Of a stretch of 64,000 nucleotides of DNA, positions 1 through 8,283 are shown piece by piece. The DNA lies in contig NZ_CP043929.1 in the NCBI RefSeq assembly GCF_008632455.1, forward strand, positions 3,472,001 to 3,536,000. The letters run 5' to 3'. The stretch is from Methylomonas rhizoryzae (GTDB taxonomy: Bacteria > Pseudomonadota > Gammaproteobacteria > Methylococcales > Methylomonadaceae). The translations under genes and the position numbers were made by a program. The notes beneath the pieces were generated by a model, which was not told where the DNA came from, did no database searches, and worked only from the letters and a program-made list of their open reading frames with translations. Position 1 is the stretch's first letter; each line of letters begins with the position of its first letter.

Positions 1-82
1 AATTAATGGGCGCAATTGTTCCACAAATGCGCGGCGGAAACCATAAGCCGCTCGGTTTAATTTCTTAACTATCAGGTTTTAC

Positions 83-739
83 GTGAGCTTAGCGATTTTC
101 GATTTGGACAACACGCTGATCGCCGACGACAGCGACTTCTTATGGGGACAATTTCTGGTCGACCGCGGCATAGTCGACAAGAGCTATTACGAGGAAGCCA
201 ACGCGAAGTTTTACGAGGATTACAAACACGGGGTATTGGACATCGTGGCGTTTTTACGCTTCTCTTTGGCGCCGCTTGCCGCGCACAAAGCCGAACAACT
301 GCATCGCTGGCGCGACGAGTTCGTTCGCGAGATTATAGAGCCGATTACTTTGCCGGCCGCACACGAGCTGGTCGAAAAACATCGGCAAGCCGGCGATACG
401 CTGCTGGTCATCACCGCGACCAACCGTTTCGTCACCGAACCCATCGTCAAGCTATACGGCATCGATTACCTGCTGGCGACAACCCCGGCGCAAGCGAACG
501 GCGAATATACCGGCGATTTTATCGGTACTCCCTGTTTTCAGGAGGGTAAAGTCCGTCACTTGCAGCAATGGCTTAGTGCCAACGGAGAAAGCCTGACTAA
601 CAGCTGCTTTTATAGCGATTCGCACAACGATTTGCCGCTGCTGCGTTTGGTGGACAAACCGGTGGCGGTGGATCCGGACCCCACCTTGAGAGACGAAGCC
701 CAACGGGCAGGTTGGGATATCATCAGCTTGCGCGGCTAG
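83..739 (+). CDS. HAD-family phosphatase (SerB-like, HAD-IB type)
   Basis: Probable cytoplasmic phosphohydrolase of 218 aa. Motif I is FDLDNT (residues 6-11, nucleophile Asp7 and acid/base Asp9). Motif II is VITATN (109-114), the motif III lysine is near 156, and motif IV is YSDSHND (177-183). A helical cap lies between about 15 and 90, as in subfamily IB. The start is a GTG, chosen because it begins just before motif I. The family acts on small phosphorylated metabolites such as phosphoserine or histidinol phosphate; the substrate cannot be read from the sequence. The next gene is convergent, 3 bases downstream. The family call is firm, the substrate unknown. Confidence 0.88.
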   Translation: MSLAIFDLDNTLIADDSDFLWGQFLVDRGIVDKSYYEEANAKFYEDYKHGVLDIVAFLRFSLAPLAAHKAEQLHRWRDEFVREIIEPITLPAAHELVEKHRQAGDTLLVITATNRFVTEPIVKLYGIDYLLATTPAQANGEYTGDFIGTPCFQEGKVRHLQQWLSANGESLTNSCFYSDSHNDLPLLRLVDKPVAVDPDPTLRDEAQRAGWDIISLRG

Positions 740-742
740 ACG

Positions 743-973
743 CTATTTTTTCTTGATATAAAAAATTTGCCGGTCCGGCTCGCGCAAATTATGTACCAGC
801 GAATGGCCCGCCTGATCGATATAAACGCCGAAATCCAAGTGTGCCGCGGGATCGGTAGCAATCACTTTCACTACCGCACCGCTTTCTATCGCCATGATGG
901 CCTTTTTCAACCTCAATAACGGCAAGGGGCATTGTAATCCGGTCGCGTCGACCTCAAAATCAAATTCGAACAT
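743..973 (-). CDS. TusA/SirA-family sulfur carrier protein
   Basis: A 76-aa cytosolic protein of the TusA fold. The conserved CPxP motif is CPLP with Cys15 as the likely persulfide-carrying residue, preceded by the usual DATGLQ segment. Family members relay sulfur for tRNA thiolation, molybdenum cofactor or sulfur oxidation. This one has a longer, less typical C-terminus (REPDRQIFYIKKK) than E. coli TusA, so it may be a TusA-like paralogue. It is encoded tail-to-tail with the HAD gene and divergent from cysG, itself a sulfur-assimilation gene. Confidence 0.85.
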   Translation of the reverse strand: MFEFDFEVDATGLQCPLPLLRLKKAIMAIESGAVVKVIATDPAAHLDFGVYIDQAGHSLVHNLREPDRQIFYIKKK

Positions 974-1044
974 TTGCGTTTTCTCAGGAATTCTCTAGTC
1001 CCTGCATCATATCACCAACATTACCCGCCGAAAATCAAGCCGAT

Positions 1045-2448
1045 ATGGAATACTTCCCCTTGTTTATGAAGCTCGCCGAGCAACCTTGTCTGGTCGTTGG
1101 GGCTGGCGACATTGCCGCTCGTAAGATCGAAATTTTAGGCAAAACCGGCGCGCGTATCAGCGTCGTCGCGCAAGACATCGGTAGCAGCGTTGCGGCGCTG
1201 CAACCCGGCTTGAACCTTGACATCCGGCAAAAAGCCTTCGAAGCCGCCGATGTTACGGGCATGCGCTTGGTCATTTCCGCTACCAACGATAGAACAATCA
1301 ATGAACTAGTCGCCGCCGCCGCCCAAGCCTCGGCCATTCCGGTAAACGTGGTAGACAACCCGGACTTATGCAGCTTCGTGTTTCCGGCTATCGTGGATCG
1401 CTCACCGCTAATCATCGCCTCGTCGACAGGCGGCCTCTCCCCCGTTCTGGCCCGCTTGGTAAGGGCCAAAATCGAAAGCGCAATTCCCGCCGCTTACGGC
1501 GCTCTGGCGCGGTTTGCCGAGAAATTCCGTCAGCCGGTAAAACAAGCCATTACGGACATCAATCAACGCAGAGCATTTTGGGAATCCGTATTATCCGGAC
1601 CCATAGCGGAATTGGTTTTTTCCGGAAAAATCGACCAAGCGGAACAGCGCTTGAGCCAGGAATTACATGCTCAAAACTCTGTCGACGCTAAACGCGGCGA
1701 GGTTTATTTGATCGGCGCGGGCCCCGGCGACCCGGATTTGTTAACGTTTAGGGCACTGCGCCTGATGCAACAAGCCGACGTGATCGTCTACGATCGTTTG
1801 GTATCGGCCGGCATTCTGGACATGGCCAGGCGCGACGCGCAAAAAATCTACGTCGGCAAACAACGAAGTCAGCACAGCCTAGCGCAAGAATCGATCAACG
1901 AGCTACTGGCTAATCTAGCCTTGGCCGGCAAACGCGTCGCCCGGGTAAAAGGCGGCGACCCCTTCATTTTCGGACGTGGCGGCGAAGAGATCGAAACCTT
2001 GATGCAACAAGGCATAGACTTTCAAGTAGTACCCGGAATCACCGCCGGCGCCGGCTGCGCGAGTTATGCCGGCATTCCGCTAACCCACCGCGACCACGCC
2101 CAATCTTGCACCTTCGTGACCGGCCATTTGAAAGACGGCACGATCAACCTGAATTGGAAACAATTGGCAGTCCCTAATCAAACCATAGTCATCTACATGG
2201 GCCTGGTCGGTTTGCGTGCGATTTGCGCCGCACTGATCGAGCACGGCTGTCCGGCTGACCATCCGATCGCTATCGTGCAACAAGGCACCACGTCGCAACA
2301 GCGGGTATTGACGGGAACTCTTTGCAGCATGCCGGACCTTGCGGAGCAAGCGGACATCAAACCACCCACCCTGATTATCGTCGGCAGTGTAGTCAGACTG
2401 CATGAAAAACTGTCCTGGTTTCGTAGTTCGCCGGCAAGCCGTATTTAG
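1045..2448 (+). CDS. cysG: Siroheme synthase CysG (precorrin-2 dehydrogenase/ferrochelatase + uroporphyrinogen-III methyltransferase)
   Basis: A 467-aa trifunctional enzyme making siroheme from uroporphyrinogen III for sulfite and nitrite reductases. The N-terminal CysG-B half has the NAD-binding VGAGDIAARK (about 18-27) and the STGGLSP segment. The C-terminal SUMT half starts near residue 220 with GAGPGDPDLLT, followed by YDRLVS, a GGDPFIFGRGGEE block and VPGITA. Length matches E. coli CysG (457 aa). The ATG start gives the typical MEYFPLF beginning. The gene stands alone on this strand. Confidence 0.96.
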   Translation: MEYFPLFMKLAEQPCLVVGAGDIAARKIEILGKTGARISVVAQDIGSSVAALQPGLNLDIRQKAFEAADVTGMRLVISATNDRTINELVAAAAQASAIPVNVVDNPDLCSFVFPAIVDRSPLIIASSTGGLSPVLARLVRAKIESAIPAAYGALARFAEKFRQPVKQAITDINQRRAFWESVLSGPIAELVFSGKIDQAEQRLSQELHAQNSVDAKRGEVYLIGAGPGDPDLLTFRALRLMQQADVIVYDRLVSAGILDMARRDAQKIYVGKQRSQHSLAQESINELLANLALAGKRVARVKGGDPFIFGRGGEEIETLMQQGIDFQVVPGITAGAGCASYAGIPLTHRDHAQSCTFVTGHLKDGTINLNWKQLAVPNQTIVIYMGLVGLRAICAALIEHGCPADHPIAIVQQGTTSQQRVLTGTLCSMPDLAEQADIKPPTLIIVGSVVRLHEKLSWFRSSPASRI

Positions 2449-2547
2449 CCGGATTAAAGGCATTTGTTTTTTCAGTAGACTTTAAGTTATGGAGTTAACA
2501 CTTAGCGCCGAAAGCCCGTGAAATGCTCCTGTTTAACAGAAAAGCGA

Positions 2548-2576
2548 TTGAATTTTTCTGCAAAATTCCCTATCCT
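2548..2576 (+). promoter_or_regulatory. Putative sigma-70 promoter of the cytochrome c gene
   Basis: TTGAAT (2548-2553) and TATCCT (2571-2576) are separated by 17 bases, about 80 bases before the cytochrome start. Seen by eye only. Confidence 0.4.
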
Positions 2577-2656
2577 TTCACGCGTTTTTCCCATTGGTCT
2601 GTAGATTGCTTGTGAGATCTACGGCTTTCTTTAAATCACAACGAGAGAACACAATA

Positions 2657-2992
2657 ATGAAAAAATCATTCGGTTTATTAGCAGGTGCAATCCTGATTGC
2701 AATCAGCAGTCAAGTCGCCGCCGGCGAAGCGGAAGAAGTTGGCGCAAAAATCTACGAACGCGCTTTCGGACGCGGTTGCGGAGCTTGCCACGACATCGCC
2801 TCTAACCCACAACTGAAAGAACTGATCAAAGCGGGTAAATTACCGAAAGACCAATTCGCTACTGTTTTGAAAAACGGTAAAAACGGCATGCCTAAAGCGA
2901 TGGAAGCCATCATGGCAGTTGGCCCTGTCAAAAAAGCAGGCTACACCGAAGATCAAGCGATCGACGCAGTTTACTCATTCTTGAGCCAATAA
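2657..2992 (+). CDS. Small periplasmic c-type cytochrome (c5/c555-like)
   Basis: A 111-aa secreted monohaem cytochrome. It has a signal peptide (about 1-22, ending SSQVAA), the haem-binding CGACH (Cys41, Cys44, His45) and a distal Met in the NGMPKAM region as likely sixth ligand. The start at 2657 was preferred over upstream in-frame codons because it begins the signal peptide (MKKSFGLL) and follows a GAGAG ribosome site. Small cytochromes of this kind carry electrons in the periplasm; in a methanotroph it could serve methanol dehydrogenase or a terminal oxidase, but that is inference. A strong terminator follows immediately, so it is a single-gene unit. Confidence 0.9.
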   Translation: MKKSFGLLAGAILIAISSQVAAGEAEEVGAKIYERAFGRGCGACHDIASNPQLKELIKAGKLPKDQFATVLKNGKNGMPKAMEAIMAVGPVKKAGYTEDQAIDAVYSFLSQ

Positions 2993-3013
2993 GACTACCG
3001 GCGTTTTAGACGC

Positions 3014-3048
3014 AAAAAAGCCGCCCACGTTAGTGAGGCGGCTTTTTT
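3014..3048 (+). terminator. Rho-independent terminator after the cytochrome c gene
   Basis: Stem AAAAAAGCCGCC / GGCGGCTTTTTT with an 11-base loop. It is symmetrical, so it can also serve the facing gene at 3089. Confidence 0.9.
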
Positions 3049-3088
3049 AATGGGCGCAAAAATCACACCGACAAAGCGACGATTACGA

Positions 3089-3715
3089 TTAGCGTTGCTG
3101 CTTGTCTCTCTCCAATAAAACCGCATAACCGCTTTGATGCGTTAAACGGTATCGATAGCGCAACCAGATTCCCGCCACCCCGGCCAGCATTAAACCGCAG
3201 GAAATAAAAGTTAAATAAACGAAATCTTTTAAGTCAGTGACTTCCTTTATCAATTGCTGATTGACGCCGGGGTCGGCCGATTTGGCTGGCGAATTAGGCG
3301 CGTAACCATTCAGCACCTTGACGTCGCTTTTGAGATCCTGCAGGGTGTTCAGCGAATCCGTCAGGCTTCCCCGTTTGATACTGTCTTCCAGAGAGCGGAG
3401 TTTGCTTTCTATAGAACCGCTGACCAAACCGAACATCTGAGCTTTCAAAGCGTTGATCTCTGCTGAAATCGCCGGATTTTGCAAAGCGTAAGCGGCTTGC
3501 GCGATTTGACCGGCATCCGCTTTAGCCGTAAACGAGGGCTTAGGCACGACGATTAAGCCCAAGATAAACACCGCCAGCATCAATACAAATACCAAGCCCA
3601 GCAATATTCGGTTGGCTTTCACTAAGGCTCGGTGTGTCTGCACAACCTGAAGCATCGCTAGCGGACTTGCGTCGCTATCGGCACCATCCGGATTAATCTC
3701 AGGCTTATTGCTCAT
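3089..3715 (-). CDS. Hypothetical two-helix membrane protein
   Basis: 208 aa, no family recognised. A short polar N-terminus is followed by a hydrophobic helix (about 38-60, ILLGLVFVLML region). A long polar segment with coiled-coil character (about 75-160) precedes a second hydrophobic helix (about 165-188) and a basic tail. This predicts an inner-membrane protein with a periplasmic or cytoplasmic helical loop. It lies convergent to the cytochrome gene and just downstream of argG on the same strand with about 140 bases between, probably its own transcript. Confidence 0.7.
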   Translation of the reverse strand: MSNKPEINPDGADSDASPLAMLQVVQTHRALVKANRILLGLVFVLMLAVFILGLIVVPKPSFTAKADAGQIAQAAYALQNPAISAEINALKAQMFGLVSGSIESKLRSLEDSIKRGSLTDSLNTLQDLKSDVKVLNGYAPNSPAKSADPGVNQQLIKEVTDLKDFVYLTFISCGLMLAGVAGIWLRYRYRLTHQSGYAVLLERDKQQR

Positions 3716-3851
3716 TATTGTTATGTATGGCTAATCAGGAAGCGGTATCGGGAGAAAACGGCGACTAAAAGGCGCTCAACACCCCCCGATTCAGTTGCTC
3801 AATTATACAAACTTCCTCGGAAATGTCCTGTTTTATGACGCTAATGGCGAA

Positions 3852-5060
3852 TCACCGGCCTTTTTTTGCGGCGATCCTCATCCTTAACGCATTGAGTTTA
3901 ATGAAGCCTTCCGCATCTTTCTGATTGTATGCTCCGCCATCTTCCTCGAATGTAGCGATGTTTTCGTCGAACAAACTATTGTCGGACATGCGCCCCACCA
4001 CGATAACGTTACCTTTATAGAGCTTGACTCTGACTTTGCCGTTTACATTGAGTTGAGAAGCGTCGATCATGGTTTGCAGCAATTTCCTTTCCGGACTCCA
4101 CCAGTAACCGTTGTAAATGAGTGACGCGTAGCGCGGCATCAATTCGTCCTTCAAATGCGCCACTTCCCTATCCAAAGTTAAAGATTCGATGGCGCGATGA
4201 GCTTTCAGCATTACGGTACCGGCCGGAGTTTCATAACAACCGCGCGATTTCATGCCCACATAACGGTTTTCGACAATATCCAAACGGCCTATGCCGTTAG
4301 CCCCGGCGATTTTGTTGAGATTTTCCATCACCTGATGCGGCGTATAAGGAATGCCGTCGATCTCGACAATGTCACCGTTGCGATAAGTTAACTCGATATA
4401 GGTGGCTTGATCCGGCGCGTTTTCCGGGGAAACCGTCCAGCGCCACATATCCTCTTCCGGTTCCGTCCAAGGATTTTCCAATATCCGCCCTTCGTACGAA
4501 ATATGCAGCGAGTTGGCGTCCATCGAATAAGGGGACGATTTACCCTTTTTCATTTCCACGGAGATACCATGGCTTTCCGCATAATCCAACAGTTTTTGCC
4601 GCGAATTCAAATCCCATTCCCGCCAAGGGGCAATCACTTTGATGTCCGGACGCAAAGCGTAAGCCCCCAGCTCGAAACGCACCTGATCGTTGCCTTTGCC
4701 GGTTGCGCCGTGGGAAATTGCGTCGGCCCCGGTTTCGTTGGCGATTTCGATTAAGCGTTTGGCGATCAACGGTCTGGCGATCGAGGTACCCAACAAATAT
4801 TCGCCTTCGTAAATCGTATTGGCCCGAAACATCGGAAACACGAAATCCCGTGCGAACTCTTCGCGCAAATCGTCGATGTAAATTTCTTTGATACCCGCGG
4901 CGCTCGCTTTAGCCCTGGCCGGGTCTAACTCTTCACCTTGGCCGATATCGGCGGTAAAAGTCACTACCTCGCATTGGTAAACATCCTGTAACCACTTTAA
5001 AATCACCGAGGTGTCCAGGCCGCCCGAGTAGGCAAGCACGACTTTTTTAACGTCGGACAT
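3852..5060 (-). CDS. argG: Argininosuccinate synthase
   Basis: 402 aa. Joins citrulline and aspartate with ATP in the penultimate step of arginine synthesis. The PP-loop nucleotide site AYSGGLDTS is at residues 10-18. The SHGATGKGNDQVRF citrulline/aspartate-binding segment and SPYSMDANSLHISYE are present. Length equals that of the short-form ArgG family. The start ATG follows directly after the intergenic promoter region. Confidence 0.97.
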   Translation of the reverse strand: MSDVKKVVLAYSGGLDTSVILKWLQDVYQCEVVTFTADIGQGEELDPARAKASAAGIKEIYIDDLREEFARDFVFPMFRANTIYEGEYLLGTSIARPLIAKRLIEIANETGADAISHGATGKGNDQVRFELGAYALRPDIKVIAPWREWDLNSRQKLLDYAESHGISVEMKKGKSSPYSMDANSLHISYEGRILENPWTEPEEDMWRWTVSPENAPDQATYIELTYRNGDIVEIDGIPYTPHQVMENLNKIAGANGIGRLDIVENRYVGMKSRGCYETPAGTVMLKAHRAIESLTLDREVAHLKDELMPRYASLIYNGYWWSPERKLLQTMIDASQLNVNGKVRVKLYKGNVIVVGRMSDNSLFDENIATFEEDGGAYNQKDAEGFIKLNALRMRIAAKKGR

Positions 5061-5474
5061 AATTTGTTTCGCACCCTGTTTATTTAAAAAGTGGGCGAAA
5101 TTATATAGTGCCCGCCGGAAAACTTGAATGATTAAAAAAGTATCCCCGCAGGATCGGACCGCAGTTTTGTTTGAGCGGTAAAAAACCCTGTTTTTAATGT
5201 GCCCCGCGAGCCTGCAGCAGCAGAATTTGTCCCAAGCTACGTAGCCTTACCCATTGCTCCAGTTGCCAACCGCCTAAAAATACTCGCGCACGGTATCGAA
5301 CAAACGCTGTTGAACAGGTTTGACGGCGATTGCGGCTGGAACTGTCATAAGCTTCGCTGGCATCCGGAACGGACCGGCGGATTAGCAATCGCTCGCTTTT
5401 TTTGTTAATCAAACTTGCACCTTTGTTTGGCCGCAACGCTTACCCCATTGCTGTGTGGTCGAGCGATTAAGCAA
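5061..5474. other. Intergenic region between argG and the AraC-type regulator gene
   Basis: About 414 bases. The left end must carry the argG promoter (AT-rich patch near 5100-5110 on the minus strand). Short reading frames on both strands lack family resemblance, good start sites or codon bias, so no gene is called. Confidence 0.6.
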
Positions 5475-6275
5475 TCACGTTTGCAATCGAGCCAAGCGGC
5501 GCAGACTGATGCTGGGCACCGCCCCGAACGTTTTGCGAAAGTCGTGACAGAAGTGGGCGGAATCGCTAAAGCCGGCGGCGTGGGCGGCGACGGTGAAATT
5601 ATCGCCCGACACAATGCGGGTCAGCGCTTGGCGCATGCGGCTCCAGGCACGGTAGCGGCGAAACGGTACGCCGATTTGTTGGACGAACAGGTGTTGAAAA
5701 CGCGACGGCGACAAACCCGCTTGCGCAGCCACGGCAGCCAACGGGGTCAACTCGCCATTGTGGCAATGCAGGTATTCGAGCGCTTGCCGCAAGCGCGGAT
5801 CGACTACCGCGCCGGACGATTTGCGCTTGGCATATTCCAGCAAATCCCGTAAAGCATCCGCCGTCCAGTCGGATCGGTAGCGCTGCTCGTATAGTTCGCG
5901 CATAAAGGCGATTTCGCCGCCATCGGCAACCAGCGCACCGTGTTGCGCTTGGCCGTTTTTCAGCAACGGCAGAAAAGCGTCAAGGCCGGCGACGGTCGGT
6001 TCCAGGTAAAGCACGGTAATCGGCTCGCCGCCGACCGCCAATTCGTGCAGCACGCCGGCGGGGATCACGGCGGTGCGGCACCAATGCCAATCGGTGCCGG
6101 GCAAACGCAGGCGGAATTTCCCATACAGCCCGGCCAGAAATACCGGTGCGCCATGCTGGTGAGCCGCGCAGTCATACAACGGCCCACTGAAAAAGGTACG
6201 GCCGTCGCGGATGTCCCACAGCGCATCGAAAGCTTTGATCGTAGCAGGTTGGTACAAGCGCGGAGTTGGCATCAT
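5475..6275 (-). CDS. AraC-family transcriptional regulator
   Basis: 266 aa. The N-terminal cupin-like ligand-sensing part (about 20-130) contains the HQHGAPVFLAGLYG and WCRTAVIPAGVLHEL segments typical of AraC_binding_2/cupin regulators. The C-terminal double helix-turn-helix (about 165-262) includes LSPSRFQHLFVQQIGVPFR and GFSDSAHFCHDFRKTFG. A GGGAG site 9 bases before ATG supports the start at 6275. It is divergent from the membrane protein at 6345 with only 69 bases between, so that gene is its most likely target. Confidence 0.92.
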   Translation of the reverse strand: MMPTPRLYQPATIKAFDALWDIRDGRTFFSGPLYDCAAHQHGAPVFLAGLYGKFRLRLPGTDWHWCRTAVIPAGVLHELAVGGEPITVLYLEPTVAGLDAFLPLLKNGQAQHGALVADGGEIAFMRELYEQRYRSDWTADALRDLLEYAKRKSSGAVVDPRLRQALEYLHCHNGELTPLAAVAAQAGLSPSRFQHLFVQQIGVPFRRYRAWSRMRQALTRIVSGDNFTVAAHAAGFSDSAHFCHDFRKTFGAVPSISLRRLARLQT

Positions 6276-6344
6276 CGGTTACGCTCCCACTCGTCGCACC
6301 GGCAAGATTTGCCGCCGTCAACCCATTGTTTGCCGAGGATTCTC

Positions 6345-6821
6345 ATGTTTCAATCATCCACCTTTAACACCACTCACTTGATTCTGCTGGCCGGGGCCGG
6401 CTTATGCCTGAGCATGGCCTTGGCCATTGCCTGGGTATTGGGCGTCAGCTTGTTTTTTCCGAACAGTGCTTTAGCCGAACATTTAGTCGAGCGCGACGAC
6501 GTGATCCGCGCCCATATCGATTATCTGATGATGGCGCAGTTTTTGTTGATTTTTTTCTTAGCCTTTCGCCAGTGGCATATCGAGCCGCCCCTGTGGCTGG
6601 TTGGCGCTTGCTGCTTTGGGGCGTTTTTCAATCCGTTGGCATTTTTGCTGCGCGGCTTGACGCCTAAAGCTCCGATAACGGTAGTGGTGGAACCGCATTT
6701 TCCGTTGCCGGCGGCACTGAGCTTTAGCTTGACCACCGTCGGGTTTCTGGGTGCAGTGCTGTTGGTGATGCGGGCAGCTTGGCGGTGTTATGCCAACGGC
6801 AAAAACAACGGCGATTTATAA
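6345..6821 (+). CDS. Hypothetical four-helix membrane protein
   Basis: 158 aa with about four transmembrane stretches (near 12-35, 60-75, 83-100 and 122-142). No catalytic motif recognised. The start at ATG 6345 is preceded by CGAGGAT; longer upstream frames overlap the regulator gene and are not credible. Being divergent from an AraC regulator, it is probably induced by that regulator's ligand. Function unknown. Confidence 0.7.
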   Translation: MFQSSTFNTTHLILLAGAGLCLSMALAIAWVLGVSLFFPNSALAEHLVERDDVIRAHIDYLMMAQFLLIFFLAFRQWHIEPPLWLVGACCFGAFFNPLAFLLRGLTPKAPITVVVEPHFPLPAALSFSLTTVGFLGAVLLVMRAAWRCYANGKNNGDL

Positions 6822-7012
6822 CCCGGCTCTCAAATACCCTTCGTCCTGTCGTAGGACACTCCCCTCGTTCAAATTCAAGCGGGAGTAGCGCGTTAAGCAG
6901 CCGTAGCCTATCGCCAAAATGGCTTTAGACTTGGATTAAACCGAACAAATTTCGTCAACCCGGCGCGAAGTTTCGGGTATGATGTGCGGCCTTTTTGGAA
7001 GTGCAAACCCGC

Positions 7013-7990
7013 ATGCAAATCGGCCCATACTCCTTACCGAACCGCGTGATGCTGGCGCCGATGGCCGGCATCACCGACAATCCGTTCCGCCGCCTATGTG
7101 CTGAATTCGGCGCCGGATTGACAGTGTCGGAAATGGTGACGTCCCACACTCAATTGCAAAATCACCCCCGCACCTTACGCAAAACGGTTATCGACGGCGA
7201 GGTCGGTTTACGCTCTGTTCAGATACTCGGCACCGAACCGTCCCAGTTGGCCAAAGCCGCTCGTTTGAACCAGGAGCGCGGCGCTCAAATCATCGACATC
7301 AACATGGGCTGTCCGGCCAAGAAAGTGTGTGCGATCGCTGCCGGTTCGGCCTTGTTAAAGGACGAAGACTTAGTCGAGCGCATTTTGTCGGCGGTAGTTG
7401 GAGCCGTGCAAATCCCGGTTACCCTGAAAATCCGCACCGGTTGGGACAAAAACCAAAAAAATGCGTTAAAAATAGCCCAAATCGCACAGAATTGCGGAGT
7501 AATGGCCTTAACCATCCACGGCAGAACCCGGGCCTGTAAATTCGAAGGGCACGCCGAATACGATACGATCAAAGCTGTGAAACAAAGCGTCGGCATTCCG
7601 GTCATTGCCAACGGCGACATCGACAGCCCGGAAAAAGCGGAACGTGTGTTAAATTACACAGGGGCCGACGCCGTGATGATAGGCCGGGCTGCGCAAGGCA
7701 GGCCTTGGATATTTCGCGAAATCGATGCGCAGCTCAACCAGCAAAATCCTTTCGTCATTTCGATGAGCGAAATCAAAACCGTCATCGACCGTCATTTACT
7801 CGATTTATATCGTTTTTACGGTAACTCCAGTGGTGTTAGAATCGCTAGGAAACACATTAGCTGGTATTTAAATCAGATCGGTAACGTGCCGCCGGCCATT
7901 AAACGGTGCATCAACCAAGCCGAAACCCCTTCACTACAGCTAGCCCAAGTCGATACAGCGTTTAAATACATCATCCCCCGAGTCGTTTAA
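7013..7990 (+). CDS. dusB: tRNA-dihydrouridine synthase B
   Basis: 325 aa from the ATG at 7013, the start that gives the family N-terminus MQIGPYSLPNRVMLAPMAG. In-frame TTG 6995 and GTG 7001 are less likely. FMN-dependent TIM-barrel enzyme reducing uridine to dihydrouridine in tRNA. Seen: APMAGITDNPFR, DINMGCPAKKV with its catalytic-loop cysteine, TLKIRTGW, TIHGRTRA, ANGDI and GRAAQGRPW. It abuts fis with no gap, the dusB-fis operon typical of gammaproteobacteria. Confidence 0.96.
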   Translation: MQIGPYSLPNRVMLAPMAGITDNPFRRLCAEFGAGLTVSEMVTSHTQLQNHPRTLRKTVIDGEVGLRSVQILGTEPSQLAKAARLNQERGAQIIDINMGCPAKKVCAIAAGSALLKDEDLVERILSAVVGAVQIPVTLKIRTGWDKNQKNALKIAQIAQNCGVMALTIHGRTRACKFEGHAEYDTIKAVKQSVGIPVIANGDIDSPEKAERVLNYTGADAVMIGRAAQGRPWIFREIDAQLNQQNPFVISMSEIKTVIDRHLLDLYRFYGNSSGVRIARKHISWYLNQIGNVPPAIKRCINQAETPSLQLAQVDTAFKYIIPRVV

Positions 7991-8254
7991 ATGGAAGATC
8001 AATCTACCCCCCTTAAAAGCGCTGCTAGTCAAACGCTATCCGATCATGTACGCCAATGCGTCGAAGATTATTTTAGCCATCTCAACGGACATGACTCTAG
8101 CGGGCTTTACCAGCTGGTATTGGCGGAAGTGGAAAGGCCCTTACTCGAAACGGCGATGAAGCACGCCGACTTCAACCAAAGCAAAGCCGCCAAGGTATTA
8201 GGTCTAAGCCGCAGCACCTTACGAAAAAAACTGGATCAATACGGCATTGGTTAA
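7991..8254 (+). CDS. fis: DNA-binding protein Fis
   Basis: 87-aa nucleoid-associated, DNA-bending protein. The C-terminal helix-turn-helix reads QSKAAKVLGLSRSTLRKKL; the N-terminal region is less conserved, as in other Fis homologues. Its ATG directly follows the dusB stop codon, so it is translated from the dusB-fis message. Fis usually controls rRNA/tRNA promoters and growth-phase gene expression. Confidence 0.95.
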   Translation: MEDQSTPLKSAASQTLSDHVRQCVEDYFSHLNGHDSSGLYQLVLAEVERPLLETAMKHADFNQSKAAKVLGLSRSTLRKKLDQYGIG

Positions 8255-8283
8255 CCGCCGAATTTATCATCACCGAGGACTAC

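Noticed and set aside
5199..5852. Plus-strand frames at 5199-5408 and 5415-5852
   Set aside because: The first has no family resemblance or ribosome site. The second is mostly antisense to the AraC regulator gene, whose protein is clearly recognisable.
5940..6344. Long N-terminal extension of the membrane protein at 6345
   Set aside because: It runs antisense through the AraC gene and its promoter region; the ATG at 6345 with CGAGGAT upstream fits better.
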